Assembly: GCA_902729315.2 (NCBI GenBank)
Contig: LR746278.1
Location: forward strand, 3,171,501-3,235,500
Length of the DNA: 64,000 nucleotides
DNA from: Spirodela intermedia
Lineage: Eukaryota; Streptophyta; Magnoliopsida; Alismatales; Araceae
Direction of reading: 5' to 3'
Shown: positions 37,901 through 51,099 of the stretch, piece after piece
Numbering within the stretch: position 1 is the stretch's first letter
Layout: the number at the start of each line of letters is the position of its first letter
Program-made: the position numbers and the translations under genes
Notes under the pieces: generated by a model
What the model saw: the letters and a program-made list of their open reading frames with translations, nothing else
Told to the model about the DNA's origin: nothing
The model's database searches: none

Positions 37901-40900
37901 TTGATGTTCAAATTGCGTGCAAAGCGCTTCAAAGTAGAAAGCCACTCAACTCTCTTTTGGTTCAACACCTTGCCACATAGCATGCTCTTGAGATATGAAA
38001 CTACGTAAAAGTTAATTATCAGAAATGTCTCTTGTAGTTTTTGACATTTGTTATTGTTTTCTGATCTTCTGACCTTAGGAATTTGGCAGTGACTTACGAA
38101 TTACTCTTCCATTGCTTCTTTCTTGTGCAACTCTGTGGTGTCTACGATTTGTGTATTTTTGGTAAATGCTATACCGCTTCATACTTGTTAATGTAGACCA
38201 TGGCTGAATGAATACAGAGTTAGATACGCATATGGCTTGATCTAATAATATTTACAAAAAGCAGATGCTTTTTCCTCACATCTTTGTTTTTTGATTCATA
38301 AGATTAACCTTTGCTTTTGGGTTTACAAGCATTGGTGACTGCCGTGTGCAAAGCCCTAGTGTTTGCATGTGCTTCCTTATCATGGTCATCAGCTGTGTTG
38401 CTAGAAAAATGAGTTTTCCTTTTTGGTTGGCTAGCATATATTTTATTACTTAATGATTATGGCATGGTGTTATTTAATTCATTTTCATGACCTTATATGT
38501 TAAATTTTGTTGTGTTTGGTTTGTTTAGTCTCTGAATCTGATATGGAACTTTTTGCTTAGAACACTGCTAGAATAATGATTATAACTATGAATCTTTTCC
38601 CCAAAATTCAGATGAAGTATCTTGCCCTACCAAGGATAATCTTTTGTCCAGACTCCTGGAAACAGGTGCGACTGAAAGTTCTTGCGGAGTTTTGTCTCAG
38701 AGCCAGTTAGAGGATTGTGTACAAAAGACACAGGCAGGGACTAGTAAAGTTCTCGAAAATATCATATCAGCTTTAAATAAGTTGTGGAATGTGAATAACC
38801 AGCTCACTATTTCACTTCTTGGGAAGCAACAAGATGAGGGTAAGAGTTGGCTTCTGCTAATTATAATATCGCTTTTCAATGCTTCTCTGCCAGTTGTACC
38901 AGAAATAAAATTTATTTGTAGTCTTTAATCTTGTTTCTCTACAGATTTCATCCGGGATTTGCACAATACTGTTAATAGTTCACATGTGGAAGTTAAAAAC
39001 TTGCGACTGACAGCCAGGGATCTTCAGATAAAGCATAGATCATTGTCGAAAGAGATACAGGGCCATCGCGACACAAGTGCAAAGAATAAGGCTCAGAATA
39101 GGCGCTTGGCAGGTAGATAATTTGAAGCCTTTTTTTGGTTATCGGTGTTCCTTTGCTGGTGCCATTATATTTTGCCACAATTTTTCAAGCTGTAGTGCTT
39201 GCTGCACTCTTAAATTTAAATTATGAATGTAGCTATCCACTTTGATCATCTCCGTCAGGAGAACTTTTATAATTAAACAGCCATTTCTTTTAAATTGAAA
39301 CTACTCCAATGATGTATGTGAACATGCAAGTTTTACATGTGCTTCTCCCGCTGTAATATCATCATTGCTACAGGAAAGTTGTCTTGTGAGCAGTATCTCT
39401 ACACTTTCTGAGCTTCTCCCGTTATAATAGAAAATGGAAATATGATTGCATTTTGAGTTGCATTTTTGTTTTCTGAGTTATCGAGATAACATGGTATATT
39501 TTCTGGAAGGTTCCACAATGACTACTTAGGCATAAAAGTTATTCCTCAATCATTTTTTTTTGTTAAACAGAAATGCTAATTACCTTTGTTTTTGTGAATA
39601 TAAAGGAGAATTGGAGAGTACTACCATTGAACTAAAGGAAAGCAATCGTGACCTATCTGTCCTCAAGTCTCAGAGAGAAAGTGGGCATGGAACACCTTTC
39701 TTTGCTGCAACTTTAGGAAGTAATTGCACTTCTGGTAACGGTGGTAGAGATAGAGATAAAGAGTTGCATGAGTTGGAGTCAGCTCAGAAACAGATGCTGG
39801 TACGAAGTTTGTGTATTGGCATAATGTTGTTAAAATCTTACCCACATCATATGAATCAAATTTATCATCCTACAGGATTTAGCTTCAAGTCGATTACTAG
39901 AGATTCAAACTTTACACGGGAAAAGAAAAGAGATGTTCAGCAAGTTGTCGGATATTCAGGTTTTGTAGTTATTATTTTGTTGGATTTTCAATGTTTTTTT
40001 TCCCATCGTATTCTATCTTTCTCTGACACTGAATATTTCTGTTTATATTTCTGTGCAAAATACTTGAGAAACAGAACATGCTGGATGTGAAGTATGATTC
40101 GTCATCAAAAAGTTTTCAGTTGTTACATGATCAGCTTGGGAAATCAAGAGTAGAATTGGATCAGTGTCGAGATTTGTTGGAAAAGCTACAGGTGGTTGTT
40201 TTCCTCAGTTTTATGCAAATATCTCATGCAATGGTTTGTTCTTGTATTACTGACTCTTTTCTTTTGGGTTCCACTATAATAAGGTTGAGAAGGATACTTT
40301 TATCTGGCGGGAGAAAGAAGTGAGTTTGAAGGTTGATATAGCTGATATTTCTCGTAGAGCATCTGCAGTGGCTGAATCTCGAATTGCAGAGCTGCAAAAA
40401 TTACTACTAAAACAAGTGGATGAGAGAGAGCAACTTGGGGTTAGGCTAGAGGAGGCTTCCAGAGAACCAGGTATTTGGGCGAATTTAGTATTTTCTGTGG
40501 CTACTTTTTAAAATATTGCAAAATTTCTTCTAAAAGACGTGTTCATGCAATATCAGGAAGGAAAGAAATTATATCTCAGTTTAAGGCTTTAGTTTCATCT
40601 CTTCCCAAGGAGATGGAGTTAATGCAGGCTCAACTTGCTAAGCATAAAGAAGATGCTTCGGAAATTCATTCTCTTAGAGCCGAAGTTGGATCGCTCTCTG
40701 GTCTTCTGGATAGGAAGGTAAACTCTTGCCCCTAAAGAATCATGCACTTCGTCATCATCTGTTTTATTGGAAGACTAAGGGTAATTTGGTACAGGAAAAT
40801 GAACTGAAGACCTTAAGTAGAAGATCTGCTGAACAAATTTCTGAAATCCAGAAACTACAAGTCACGGTATGCTCTTTCTTTTCTCCTTGTTGTATGTACA

Positions 40901-43900
40901 TTCTCTCTTTTGTGATGAGTTCGACTAAGTTGAGTTTTTGGCTGAAAAACCGTTCTGGGACGTGCATATTTTCCTTGAAACTAGAGTTGTTCATGTCCTC
41001 ACACTAGATGTTTTTGTCAATACAAGGATATAATATCTGGCTTCGCATTTACTGTTTCTATTATTCGAATTGATTTGGTGATACCATTCACTACACGTTA
41101 CTCTGAGAATACCATGCAAAGGTTTTTCTCTTTCTTTTGGAATTCCATAATAGCACTGTCTATGAACCGCTGAATATTCCTACAAATATAGCATTGGGTG
41201 TCTTTTTGAGCAGAACACAGGTTTTCCCATGGAATTAGTTAGTTTTTCTTCATCTAGTGGCTTAAGAGAAACTTCTTTGTGCTTGTTATTTGGTGCTACT
41301 TAGATGATTTTATTGGCAGGTTCTTTTAGATGGTTCAAATTGTGATTGTTAAAGATGGAGGGATTCCATCTTTTCGATGGTTTCTTAAGGCGAATAATTT
41401 GAGGCGCTTTTTTGATGTTTAAAGATTATTGAAATAAATAATAAATACTAATTAATAACATTTATTAAATAATATACGTAATTTGATGCTTGATGACTTA
41501 TATCAAGAAGTATTCAGTTTTTGCAGAGTGAATGACCATTTGGCAAATGCGCGCTGCCCTTATTAATGTTAGTATTCGTGTGTTTGGCCAATTATGCAGC
41601 CATTCTCAAACATCTTGCCTTGGCCATCCATATACCTTTGTTGTCTGGGCTGCCTTGTCAATAGAATGCTACTTTGTAAACAATGGGGTGCATTGTGTTT
41701 GAAGTGAACATCTAATGATGGCTGGAAGACGAGGTAATAGCATTTGGAAACCAGATAAATAAGGGAAAACAACTGGAAAAAGAATGTAAGGTGGCAGAAA
41801 AATAGCCAACTACATGCTTGGGAGATCTAGATAGTGATAAATCAATGAAGAATACAATATTACTTGAAAATGAGAGACTATATTAAGTTCACTGAGGATA
41901 CCTTGAAATTAATGTCTCTGGACCAACTTTCTTAGAATTTATGTTCTCTTTCTCCTTGAACTGGGGAATGTGCATTGCCCTGAGAATTGATTGCATATGT
42001 ACCTCCATAACAGGCCTTTACTGCCATTTCTGCCTGTTACCTGCTAGTATTCACGAACTATGGATGAAAACTATTGTTGTTTTAAGGGTACCTAGATTCT
42101 TTGTTTCTTTGAACTGTGCGTCATACATAGTTTGACTTTTTGGTGGAAACTGTTTTGAAAGATATTGTTGTTTTGACAGTGGGTTCTCTTTACAGGTTCA
42201 AGATTTGAAGCTTAGTGATCGGGAGTTAAATTCACTGCTGGAGATGTATAAACGCGAGTTTGCTGATTCAAGGTAAGGCCTTCATTTGCCGTTAAGTTTG
42301 CAGTATCTCTGTAATTAGTCTTTCTATTTGCTTAACTCTTGATATGGTTATGCCTGACGAAGCCTGGCCATTAACTATGCCAAAAAGCTTCATTTTGTTC
42401 AATTGTCATAGAAAATAGTGATTCCTTTTTTGCTTTTATTTTGGTCTATTATTTTATGGTAGGCATAGTTTATTATAATTTTATGTTTATATATAAAATC
42501 GTACAGTGATGACATAAAAATAATTCGATCAGGTCTGAGGTTTCTTTTTTGTGTGCTCATGGTTATTCTAATTCTTCTATCCGAGAATTGTAAGAATGAC
42601 TACTAGAATACAAACATCTAATGTATTATTAGAGATAATAGGTAATTGGCGTTTGATTTTAATTGCGTCTTTGGATGGAGTCTGCTGAAAAATAAAATTG
42701 TAGCTTGTTTTCAGAGATTTGAGGTGTTTGCTATACGACCGAATGTATGAGTTTAAATATCTAACCCATTCAAAATAATATTTTACTGTAGTTTACTCTT
42801 TTATCATTGTTATTAGCCATTGCTCAACTTTTTTATGTGCGACGCTGTGCCTCATCGTATAACATCAGTCACTTGAAGAATGTGTCAAATAAAGCTATAT
42901 ACATCACATGCAAATAACTGAACAACATGCAAAATTCCAGAATGAAGTTTAAACCGTCTCCAAGAAAAAAATGCTGTGGCACTCGTACTTAGAGTTGGAT
43001 GTGAAATGCTGATTAAGAATTTAAAGTTTAGATAGAAAGAAATTTATGTAGTCAATAACTATTGTTGTAATAAAGATATCTTGCTGTGTTCTAGAGTTGT
43101 AGTTCACAAGCGCATAAATGCAGTTATTGTAACTGCAGACTGAGGGGAGCCCTACTACAAACTCAATAAGAGAATTTTGGATGTTGGTCTGTACAATCTT
43201 TGACCTGAGAGTGATGTGCCAGTTCCTATGTAAAGAAGCTTGAATGCAGAAAATAATAAAACCTTAGTATCAAAAGTATCGGTCAGGCTAAGTCTAATCA
43301 CTTTGTAAGGCGCTAGAAATTAATCTGAGTGATGATGGAAAAGGATTTAGCTTCTGTTAAAGTTTCTTTATGATCGTTAAGATAAATTTAATGCAATCAA
43401 CAGATGTCTTCATTATTGAAGAAAAGTAAAATCTGTGATGGCTGAATCCTTAGTATCAAAAGTATCTGTCAGGCTAAGTCTAATCACTTTGTAAGGCGCT
43501 AATCTGAGTGATGATGGAAAAGGATTTGGCTTCTGTTAAAGTTTCTTTTAGATCGTTAAGATAAATTTAAAGCAATCAACGGATGTCTTCATTATTGAAG
43601 AAAAGTAAAATCTGTGATGGCTGAATCCAAATTATCGATCCATGTAGATCGTGATGAGTGGTGTTTCATTTTCAGTGGTTGATGCTGAAAATTCATTATG
43701 TAGAAAGAAAAGGAGGGGAATACCCCGAATCATGCATTGTTGTTTAGGTTCCTGTGTCAATTGATGTATGCGTTTAAAATCAAGAAAGTAAATGGAACTT
43801 TTAAAAATTAGAGAGCACAAGCCGGGTCTGTAAGGTCCTTTATAGTGAAAGCAAGAGGGAGTGAAACCAAGAGGGGATCTGGTGTTTCGAGAGACAAAAG

Positions 43901-46900
43901 ATTGGTGAAATTATTTCTATTTCTTAGGTAGGGAATAGATTATTCTTTTACCCCTTGTCTTTATTTCTCCTTTCTGTTCTATTGGTTTATGGTATAACTT
44001 TACTGATGCATCTGATTCATGGAACTACACCGTCACTTGAGTCTTGCCTAGATGGTGTCATCCTTGTTGACTGATGTCTCTTTCCACATAACTGGCTGAA
44101 TGGAATCTTTCTAAAGAAATGTGTTTACTTTTCAATTTAAATCATTTGTGCCTAGGGAAATGGCTATTCTTCATTTATTGGCAGCTTCTCCATCAAATTA
44201 AGGCAATTAAATGTGAAATGAAGCTTTTAGCCAGAAGAAGACTTAGAAGAGGTTTAATTCTCAGCCGAAGTATGCCTTTGGAGGAATGCTTATCAAAATG
44301 ACTATGACATTATGAGTAGCTGCGTCGAAAAAGATTTTTTTAAAGAATAGTTTGAAAACCGGCGCAAAAGGGGAAATATACAACGACCCAAGGATTAGGA
44401 AAGTTCGGCTATTTAGTTTGTCTTGATGCATTAATATTCAGTCGGTGTTGAAGTTGTCTTGGAGGTGTGGGCGGTAAGATGCACATCGAACTTGCAGCAA
44501 AATAGAGCCTTCACTTAGTTATTTACTACACTGTTCTACCCCTGGCGCTTAAATCAATTGACTACTCGGACAAATTGAATAGATCCTAATCAAAGTTACC
44601 CTTGAAAACATAAAGTATTCTCCCAGATTTGTCATCCGGCTGATTGAGTCCATTAAGTTGGGGAGGGTTCGTGAGAGGTCGTAGGAAATCAGGTTTACAA
44701 AGATGAGGGCAGTGAGGGTATTCGAGTCTATCGTATTCTAGTTATTAATGGTGAGTTAATCTAAACTACTGAATGTTGATGAAATTCCTGTATCTAGGAA
44801 CTACAGACTTTTGAGGCAGTAAGCACTGTTAGGGAAATAAGGGCTTATAACTGATTTTTGGTATTTATGGGAAGCTAAAACTAAAACGCTTGTGTACATT
44901 TTTGAAATCTCCTGGAATCATGGAATAAACTGGTCTTTTCGGAATAGGCTGATGAATATCGTACTGAATTCTTGGTGATTCAAATATTGTTAGAGTGTCT
45001 GATATTGGGTATCCTCCAATTCTGGAATGGGCTGAGTTGTGGCCTTTCTGAAACCGGTATTATCTGGTGGGTCTTATGATCTGGAATGGACGGTTGTCAA
45101 TTACTCTGGGATATCCTTTCGCAAAAGTAGCGTCCATTACTTTGTATGGTTTTACATTCGTTTCTTTCTTGATTTCATTTTTATGATAATGTTTTTCATT
45201 TCTTGATTAACGGTGATTGTGTTTTCTTGGATCTCTATTTTCAGACCTCCTTTGTTACTGTAGTTATTCCTTTCTATATGTACCCAATTCACCCAGCGCT
45301 TGTGTTATTTCTGGCACTTTCTTAGGTTGTAAATTTCTTTAAATTTTACTGTAGTTATTTCTTTAAATTTTATGTAAAATGTGGGTGGTAGACCGAGGTC
45401 TGTGGCATTGCTTTCTTCTATAACGATCATTTCTGAGTCGACATTTCCTGCTTTTCGTCTCCCATTTTATTCTTGCATTTTTCTTGTTGCCGACATCTCA
45501 GCACAGTAGAGTAAGTCGAGCTCTTTTGACTGCAGGGATATGCTGGAGTTCAGGGACTCCGAATACAAGGCATGGGCACATGTTCAAAGTCTTAAATCCT
45601 CTCTGGATGAGCACAGCTTGGAACTGCGTGTTAAAGCAGCCAATGAAGCAGAAGCATTATCCCAACAGAGATTAGCCACTGCTGAAGCTGAAATTGCCGA
45701 GTTAAGGCAAAAATTGGAAGTTTCGGCGAGGTATTTTGTCTTTCTGTGTTTTCAATTCTCTTCATATGTTTTTCAATAGTGATGTGGCATTCTCTCTCTT
45801 CAATTGGTTTGTGCCAATAAAATACTATTTGAACATTAATAGCTATTTGTTTTGGTGAGATAGTTAACAAGCTCATGTTTGCACCTGCCGTTTAGTGTTA
45901 TCTTTTCATCTGCAACATTTTGTGATTATTTTTGGAGGAACATTATTTTGGAAGCTTAGATGATGGTTTCTTGTTTACAGGGAAATAGTTAAATTGTCAG
46001 ATGTCCTCAAATCTAAATGTGAAGAAGGGGAAGCTTATTTATCTGAGATTGAGGTTCGTTTTCTTCTCTCTGTTTTCATGTCTGCCTCTATCTGCATAGT
46101 AAATACTTGAGGGGATTGTCACTTTGGTCTCCCTATGATGCAGAGTATTGGCCAAGCGTATGAAGATCTACAGATGCAGAATCAAAATCTATTGCAGCAA
46201 ATTACGGAAAGGGATGATTACAATATCAAGGTAAAGTTGTTCTTCTGCATTGGGGATCCTGCTGATGTCTATTTGATGTACGATGTCATATTGCTTTTGT
46301 GTGTTTTTGGGTTTGGACTTGGACGCGGAAAAACTATATATATATATATATATTTATTTTTTTTTCTTTTTGGAATACGATCTAGGGGATTCAGTAATAT
46401 GAGCATCCAGAAGCCATTTTTATGGGTCTTGCTGGAATGGGCATACAGGATCTACGCTTGGACACATTTTGAATACCTTGGCATATAAAGTAGACACGTT
46501 TCACATAGGTCTTGTAGGTAGACAGATGGTTGAAGATATTCAGTTCTTCATTGATCTTTCTGTTTTACGTTGACACATTTCGCAAATCCGATCTTTGGAG
46601 ACGCGTACTTTTTCGTTCCTTTTAAGACCAAATGCCCGAGACAATGCCTCAGGTTTGGCAAGTGAATGGAAGTAATTATGGGAGATATAGGTATATATAT
46701 ATATATATCTCGAAAGTTGGCATTTGGGAGTGACAAAGTGCTTCATGGTGCAAACCTGAGATTCGAAATGCAGTTACAACAGCTGAATATATTACTCGAT
46801 GAAGAAACTGTGTTGGAGGAATCGTCTCTTAATTAAGATGTAGATGGCCCTCTATGGGAGCCACTGCCAAAATCTGCTCATGTTTCATCATATTTCTGTA

Positions 46901-48225
46901 AGGGAAATTTACCTGTCCGATCTTTAGTTGTTTCATTGCTTTTGGCTTCAAGTTTATGAGTCGGAGCATTTCATCTAGAATATTTCATTAGAATCTTATT
47001 GCTGGTAACAAGCTGTAGTCCTGCAGCTTTTTCACGAGTCTATCCGAATTTGCCTAATTTTCAAAAGGGAATCATTATATTTTTGCCCTCAGGGGCTGGC
47101 CAGTTATTATTTATTTGGCGGCTCTTTATGATATGTATTCTTCTAGCTTGCGTCGGCAATTCCAAGTATCTTACTGTGGCAATCTATTGCAGCTTGTCTT
47201 GGAGAGCGTGAAAGAGAGGCAGGTTCAGGATGCCCTCCGTATGGAAATACGAAACATGAATAGAGACATAGAGCAAGCAAACGTGTCTCTAGAGTTTTAC
47301 AACTTGAAAGTCGTTCGATTGGAAGACCAGGTAACTTTTCTTGACCAAGGTTTGTGTCTAGATCAAGGGTTGGGTTATCTTAAACGAATCTTATCTTTAA
47401 TCTTTTTTCCATACAGATGAGGAATTTGGCGGAGCAGGTTGGGAAGCTTGTGGAGGATAGATGGCAGTACTCTGTGGGGTTAGAAAATATAAAGAGAAGG
47501 TTGTTTGATATGCAGAGAGATTCGCAACAACTGAGAAAATCTGTCGAGGAATCATTCTCCAAGGTTGAAGCTAGTCGGAAGGACATTTCCATGCTCCAGA
47601 TAAACCTGGAGGAGGAGAGGTATACGATTGCTACCTTTTTTTTTTTTTTCTTTTTCTTTGTTGGGTTCCGGTATGTTCAGCTGTCGAATCTCATGAAATT
47701 GTGGCATGTATCAGATTCAAGAACAACAGAATAGATGAGGATGTAGAAGTCAAGATAAGGAAAGCGGCTCTTCTGAAATCACGCTCACAAGGCTCCTCGA
47801 TGCTGGAGAAGCTCCAGCAAGAACTCAGGGAATACAAGGGCATACTGAAATGCGGTGTATGCAAGGACCGACAAAAGGAGGTGATGCTCAAAAACCTCAT
47901 TCTGGGTCATCTGTGTTTTTTTTTTTTTTTTTTTTTTTTTTTGATAATCATGGGAACTTTGTTTTTATTTATTTTTATTTCGGTAGATATAGGATATTAG
48001 TATTTCATCCCTTCAAAATATTCATCTTCTTACTCGTTTCTAGTAGTTAATATCGTGGGTTTCTTCGCCTTTGATTTCTCTCCTTGGGCCCAGGCGGTAA
48101 TTGCCAAGTGCTACCATCTACTCTGTCAACCATGCGTCCAAAGAATACTGGAGAGCCGCCATCGCAAGTGCCCGGTCTGTGCGACGAGCTTTGGGGCCAA
48201 TGACATCAAGCCCATCTACATCTGA
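34995..48225 (+). CDS. HUB2: HUB2-type E3 ubiquitin ligase (BRE1-like) for histone H2B monoubiquitination
   Basis: HUB1/HUB2 form the plant BRE1 complex that monoubiquitinates histone H2B in the nucleus and affects transcription, flowering, dormancy and the cell cycle. Nineteen coding exons: 34995-35090, 36476-36637, 36717-36786, 38612-38839, 38945-39112, 39606-39799, 39876-39959, 40075-40191, 40284-40470, 40557-40717, 40795-40866, 42196-42272, 45536-45730, 45981-46053, 46144-46230, 47193-47330, 47417-47619, 47715-47880 and 48094-48225. All phases agree; 2610 nt give 869 residues (family about 880-900). The N-terminus MKRRHFSPVSPT precedes LDTTVLQYQNQKLSQQLE; a long coiled coil follows, with the conserved AWAHVQSLKSSLDE and QQITERDDYNIK. 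The C-terminal C3HC4 RING has C817, C820, C832, H834, C837, C840, C852 and C855, and the protein ends in DIKPIYI. LVDELGSVSSRTRK is closer to HUB2 than HUB1. The start is the ATG after the 34961 acceptor. Confidence 0.95.
43262..43629. repeat. Tandem duplication of about 186 bp in a HUB2 intron
   Basis: Two adjacent copies, 43262-43447 and 43448-43629, both run from ccttagtatcaaaagtatc to aaatctgtgatggctgaatc. They differ by a few substitutions and a short deletion (agaaatt present only in copy 1). The duplication lies in the 3.26-kb intron between 42272 and 45536. Confidence 0.92.
47916..47942. repeat. Poly-T run in the last HUB2 intron
   Basis: An uninterrupted run of 27 T in the intron between the two exons that encode the RING. 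The matching intron in the decayed duplicate (about 53440) has only a short T run, so the tract probably expanded after duplication. Confidence 0.9.
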
Positions 48226-50980
48226 CGCAGGAAGAGAAGAGCTCCCCTTTCACGAGAGGTTAATCACTAAATCTCACTGGTCGGAAGTCATTAGTTGGAT
48301 GCATGACATGACATGCCCATTTATTCAATGTCTATGCTCAGGGTGCTATATATATATATATATATAAATGTATCTCTCTATGGTCGGGGTGACCCTCCCT
48401 CCCCTTCTTCTTCTTGTTAATATCAGATTCCAAGCTTTGCAGGCAGTAGGGCCCGTAGTTTTGTCGACCTGATGATGATGATGATGATGATGTTAATGTT
48501 TTGGTATGATCCCCTGTAAATTTCCACAAATATCCATTTAATGTCTTGGAGCGAGCTTGGGTTGGCCCCCTGATCGATCCCCCTTCGAAGAGTGCTTCCC
48601 CTTCTCCTTGTTCTGTTCCAGGTCGTTCTTGCTTTTGACCCAGGTGATTCCAGCTGTCGTGTATAGCCGTCTCATTACTCAGTTAATTGGCATCTAATTG
48701 CCTGTGTATGTATGTATAAATTACGTGGTGATCTTATGGTCGGAGCATGGTCAACTGCTATGCGTATAACTGGTTAGTTGGCCCCTAAATATTCCTCTGG
48801 ACTGGCCAATTATAGTTAAAATAAAATGTTTTGGAAGTGGGACGGCATCATTCCTTTCGCTTTTACCCTGTTGACTCTCTCTCTCTCTCTCTCTCTGCCC
48901 ATCTTTACTGCCTTCTCTCCCAGTAGACGGGAGAGAAGCGAGTGGCGGTGTCGCCTGTCAGCGGCCGTAGACTACCGCCCTGCAGTGAAAGGAAGGAGGT
49001 GCAGTTGGTCAGAGAGGTACCCGATTGGCGAGGCCTACGTGAAGTTACTATCTAGGGCCGTTAACCTACTTGATGTTATGAGATTTGTGACTATTCGGAG
49101 GATGAGTAGGTAAAATACTGCTTTAATATGAATTTATGTTTTCATTTGATTAATGAAACCGGCAATTTAATACGATACTAGAGCCGAGGCCTCTCTTTAT
49201 GGATTCACTGTGACGGTGAGAGGCGTTCAGAGGAATTAAGATGGAGACGACCCATAGTACCATGGGAAGGTTGAAAGACGTGCAGCTCAAAGGTCAGGTA
49301 GAGGGAGCTGAAGGGTTCAGTAAACTTCCAAGGAGGCCTATTTATAAGAGCCTTATTGATCCCAGCTCTTAACCTATCCCTCTCTCTCTCTCTCTTTCTT
49401 TTTCAGAGAGATCATACGTCGGAGGCTTGCCTGATGAGGAAGGCCATCTACTGGGGGTGCGGAAAGCTATGATCGCTCTGAAAGCCCGAGGGAACAAGGA
49501 AGGTTGAGGCCCATACAGCCATCACACGGGCTTTCAGGGAGATCATAGCGTTCCCTTCCCCCACTCTCTCTCTCTCCCCGAGAAAAAGGGCATTAGAACA
49601 TCGCCCAGTGGTCGGAGGGATTGCTGACGAACAAGGAAGAAGGTCGTCTCTTGAGGGGTCGGAAAGCTGTGATCCCTCTGAAAACCCGAGAGAACCAGGA
49701 AGGCTGAGGCCTATGCAGGCATCGCACGGGCTTTCAGAGAGATCACAGCGTTCCCTCCCCCCTCTCTTATGGCTCTCTCTGTCGTTATCATTATATCTAT
49801 TTGGCAGCAGAGCTTTGAATTCGCGTGAGAACTTTTCCTAATGGAGCGTCAGTAGGGTGCGGTTTCTGAACCCGCCCGCCAGCTTTTAGGTAAAAACTTC
49901 AGCACTGCTATACTTCTCTGTCTGTCTCTCTTGTCTCTCGATAGCGCGCCCTTTCAGGTTCAGATATGAAGAAAGTTGCTCGAGAGAGCGTTGGAAAAAC
50001 ATTGCCTTTTTCGAAGCATGTTTAGTTCACAAGGCTTAATGCTTCATGTATGAAAGCTGCTGCATCGACGGTTGCAGAGTCATGGTCTGTTTGGTTCATA
50101 GAAGTGCTCTCTTTCTCTCTCTCTCTCTCTCGCTATAGGGTTGAAAAAACATGATCTTCTTGGATGCATGTGAAGGCCGAAGGCTTAAGTCCTCTGTGGG
50201 CATTTCCAGATTTCGCTATGACATAGGGAACATTCTATGCAGAACCGAGATTACTCCCATTAATGTCCATTAAATAACTAAATTCTTTCCATTTCCAATC
50301 CCCTATAAAATCACCTGCCCATCACCCAAAGCTTAGGTTCCTGTCATCTTTTATGAAAAATATGAATTTTCATGAAAGTTTTTTCCCATTGAGAGGTTCC
50401 TGTCATCTTTTTATGATATGTTTGACTTGATCTTAATGAGGGCATACATAAATTTGTATAGTGTGAGATTATTATTACACTAATCTTTGTTAAATTTAGT
50501 TTATTAAGAATTTTGTAATTGGGATTAATTGATCTTATTTACATATAAATTATATAAAATTCCCTATAGACAAGGGTTTAATTCTAATTTTTATAATGTA
50601 TAAAATGGAAAAAGGACACCTTAGTTGTTTAATTCTAATTTTTTAAGATCTCTTAGTATGCCCTTAATTATAATGTATGAAATACTAAGATCTCTTAGTT
50701 GTTTAAGAGGTCATTACTCTCAAAACTCATTGTAGTGGTGAGGGCACCTTTGTCTCCAAGCACACTAGAATGGTCTTACTAAAAGCCCTTTGTGTTGGTT
50801 CATAGAACAAACATTTGTGGAGTTCAAAAATGTGCTGTACAGTTATTTTTATTCACCTTGAAAATCCAAATTTATTAGATGAAAAAATGTAGATTTGCAA
50901 GATGAGTAATAAAGGAAATAATTAACATGTGTAAGAGGTTAAGTGATTGTGGAAATGCCCACAATTTTTAAGGACTATTT
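48226..50980. other. HUB2 downstream region: CT-rich low-complexity intergenic sequence
   Basis: After the HUB2 stop there are short (TA)n at about 48348-48366, a (GAT)n run at about 48470-48491, and CT runs at about 48873-48896, 49380-49398, 49564-49577 and 50115-50132. Two copies of a degenerate direct repeat lie at about 49433-49577 and 49622-49768. From about 49920 to 50175 the sequence matches the 3' flank of the HUB2 duplicate at 53767-53990. No convincing ORF. Confidence 0.6.
49433..49768. repeat. Direct repeat, two copies of about 140 bp
   Basis: Copies at about 49433-49577 and 49622-49768 share cggaaagctNtgatc, ctctgaaaNcccgag, cacgggctttcag and agatcaNagcgttccc, in the same order and spacing. 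Each ends in a CT-rich run. The offset is about 189 bp. Within each copy the two aagctNtgatc / gatcaNagcg parts are roughly inverted to one another. Confidence 0.85.
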
Positions 50981-50987
50981 AAGTGTA

Positions 50988-51099
50988 TCCTTTCCATTCT
51001 TTGGCTATGTATGGAAAGATAGAAATAAAATGACCACAATTTTAGGTATTCACTTAATTTTGTTAGGTCTAGGTGCTTTTCTTTTAGTATTCAAAGCTG
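50988..51099 (+). pseudogene. psbC: Chloroplast psbC (CP43) fragment in nuclear DNA (NUPT)
   Basis: About 110 bp encode [19 protein letters not shown] and then [17 protein letters not shown], an internal part of photosystem II CP43. The match ends abruptly on both sides in AT-rich nuclear sequence, and no start, stop or other part of psbC is present. It is therefore a non-functional plastid insertion. Few changes from the usual chloroplast sequence are apparent, so the transfer is probably fairly recent, or the region evolves slowly. Confidence 0.9.
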
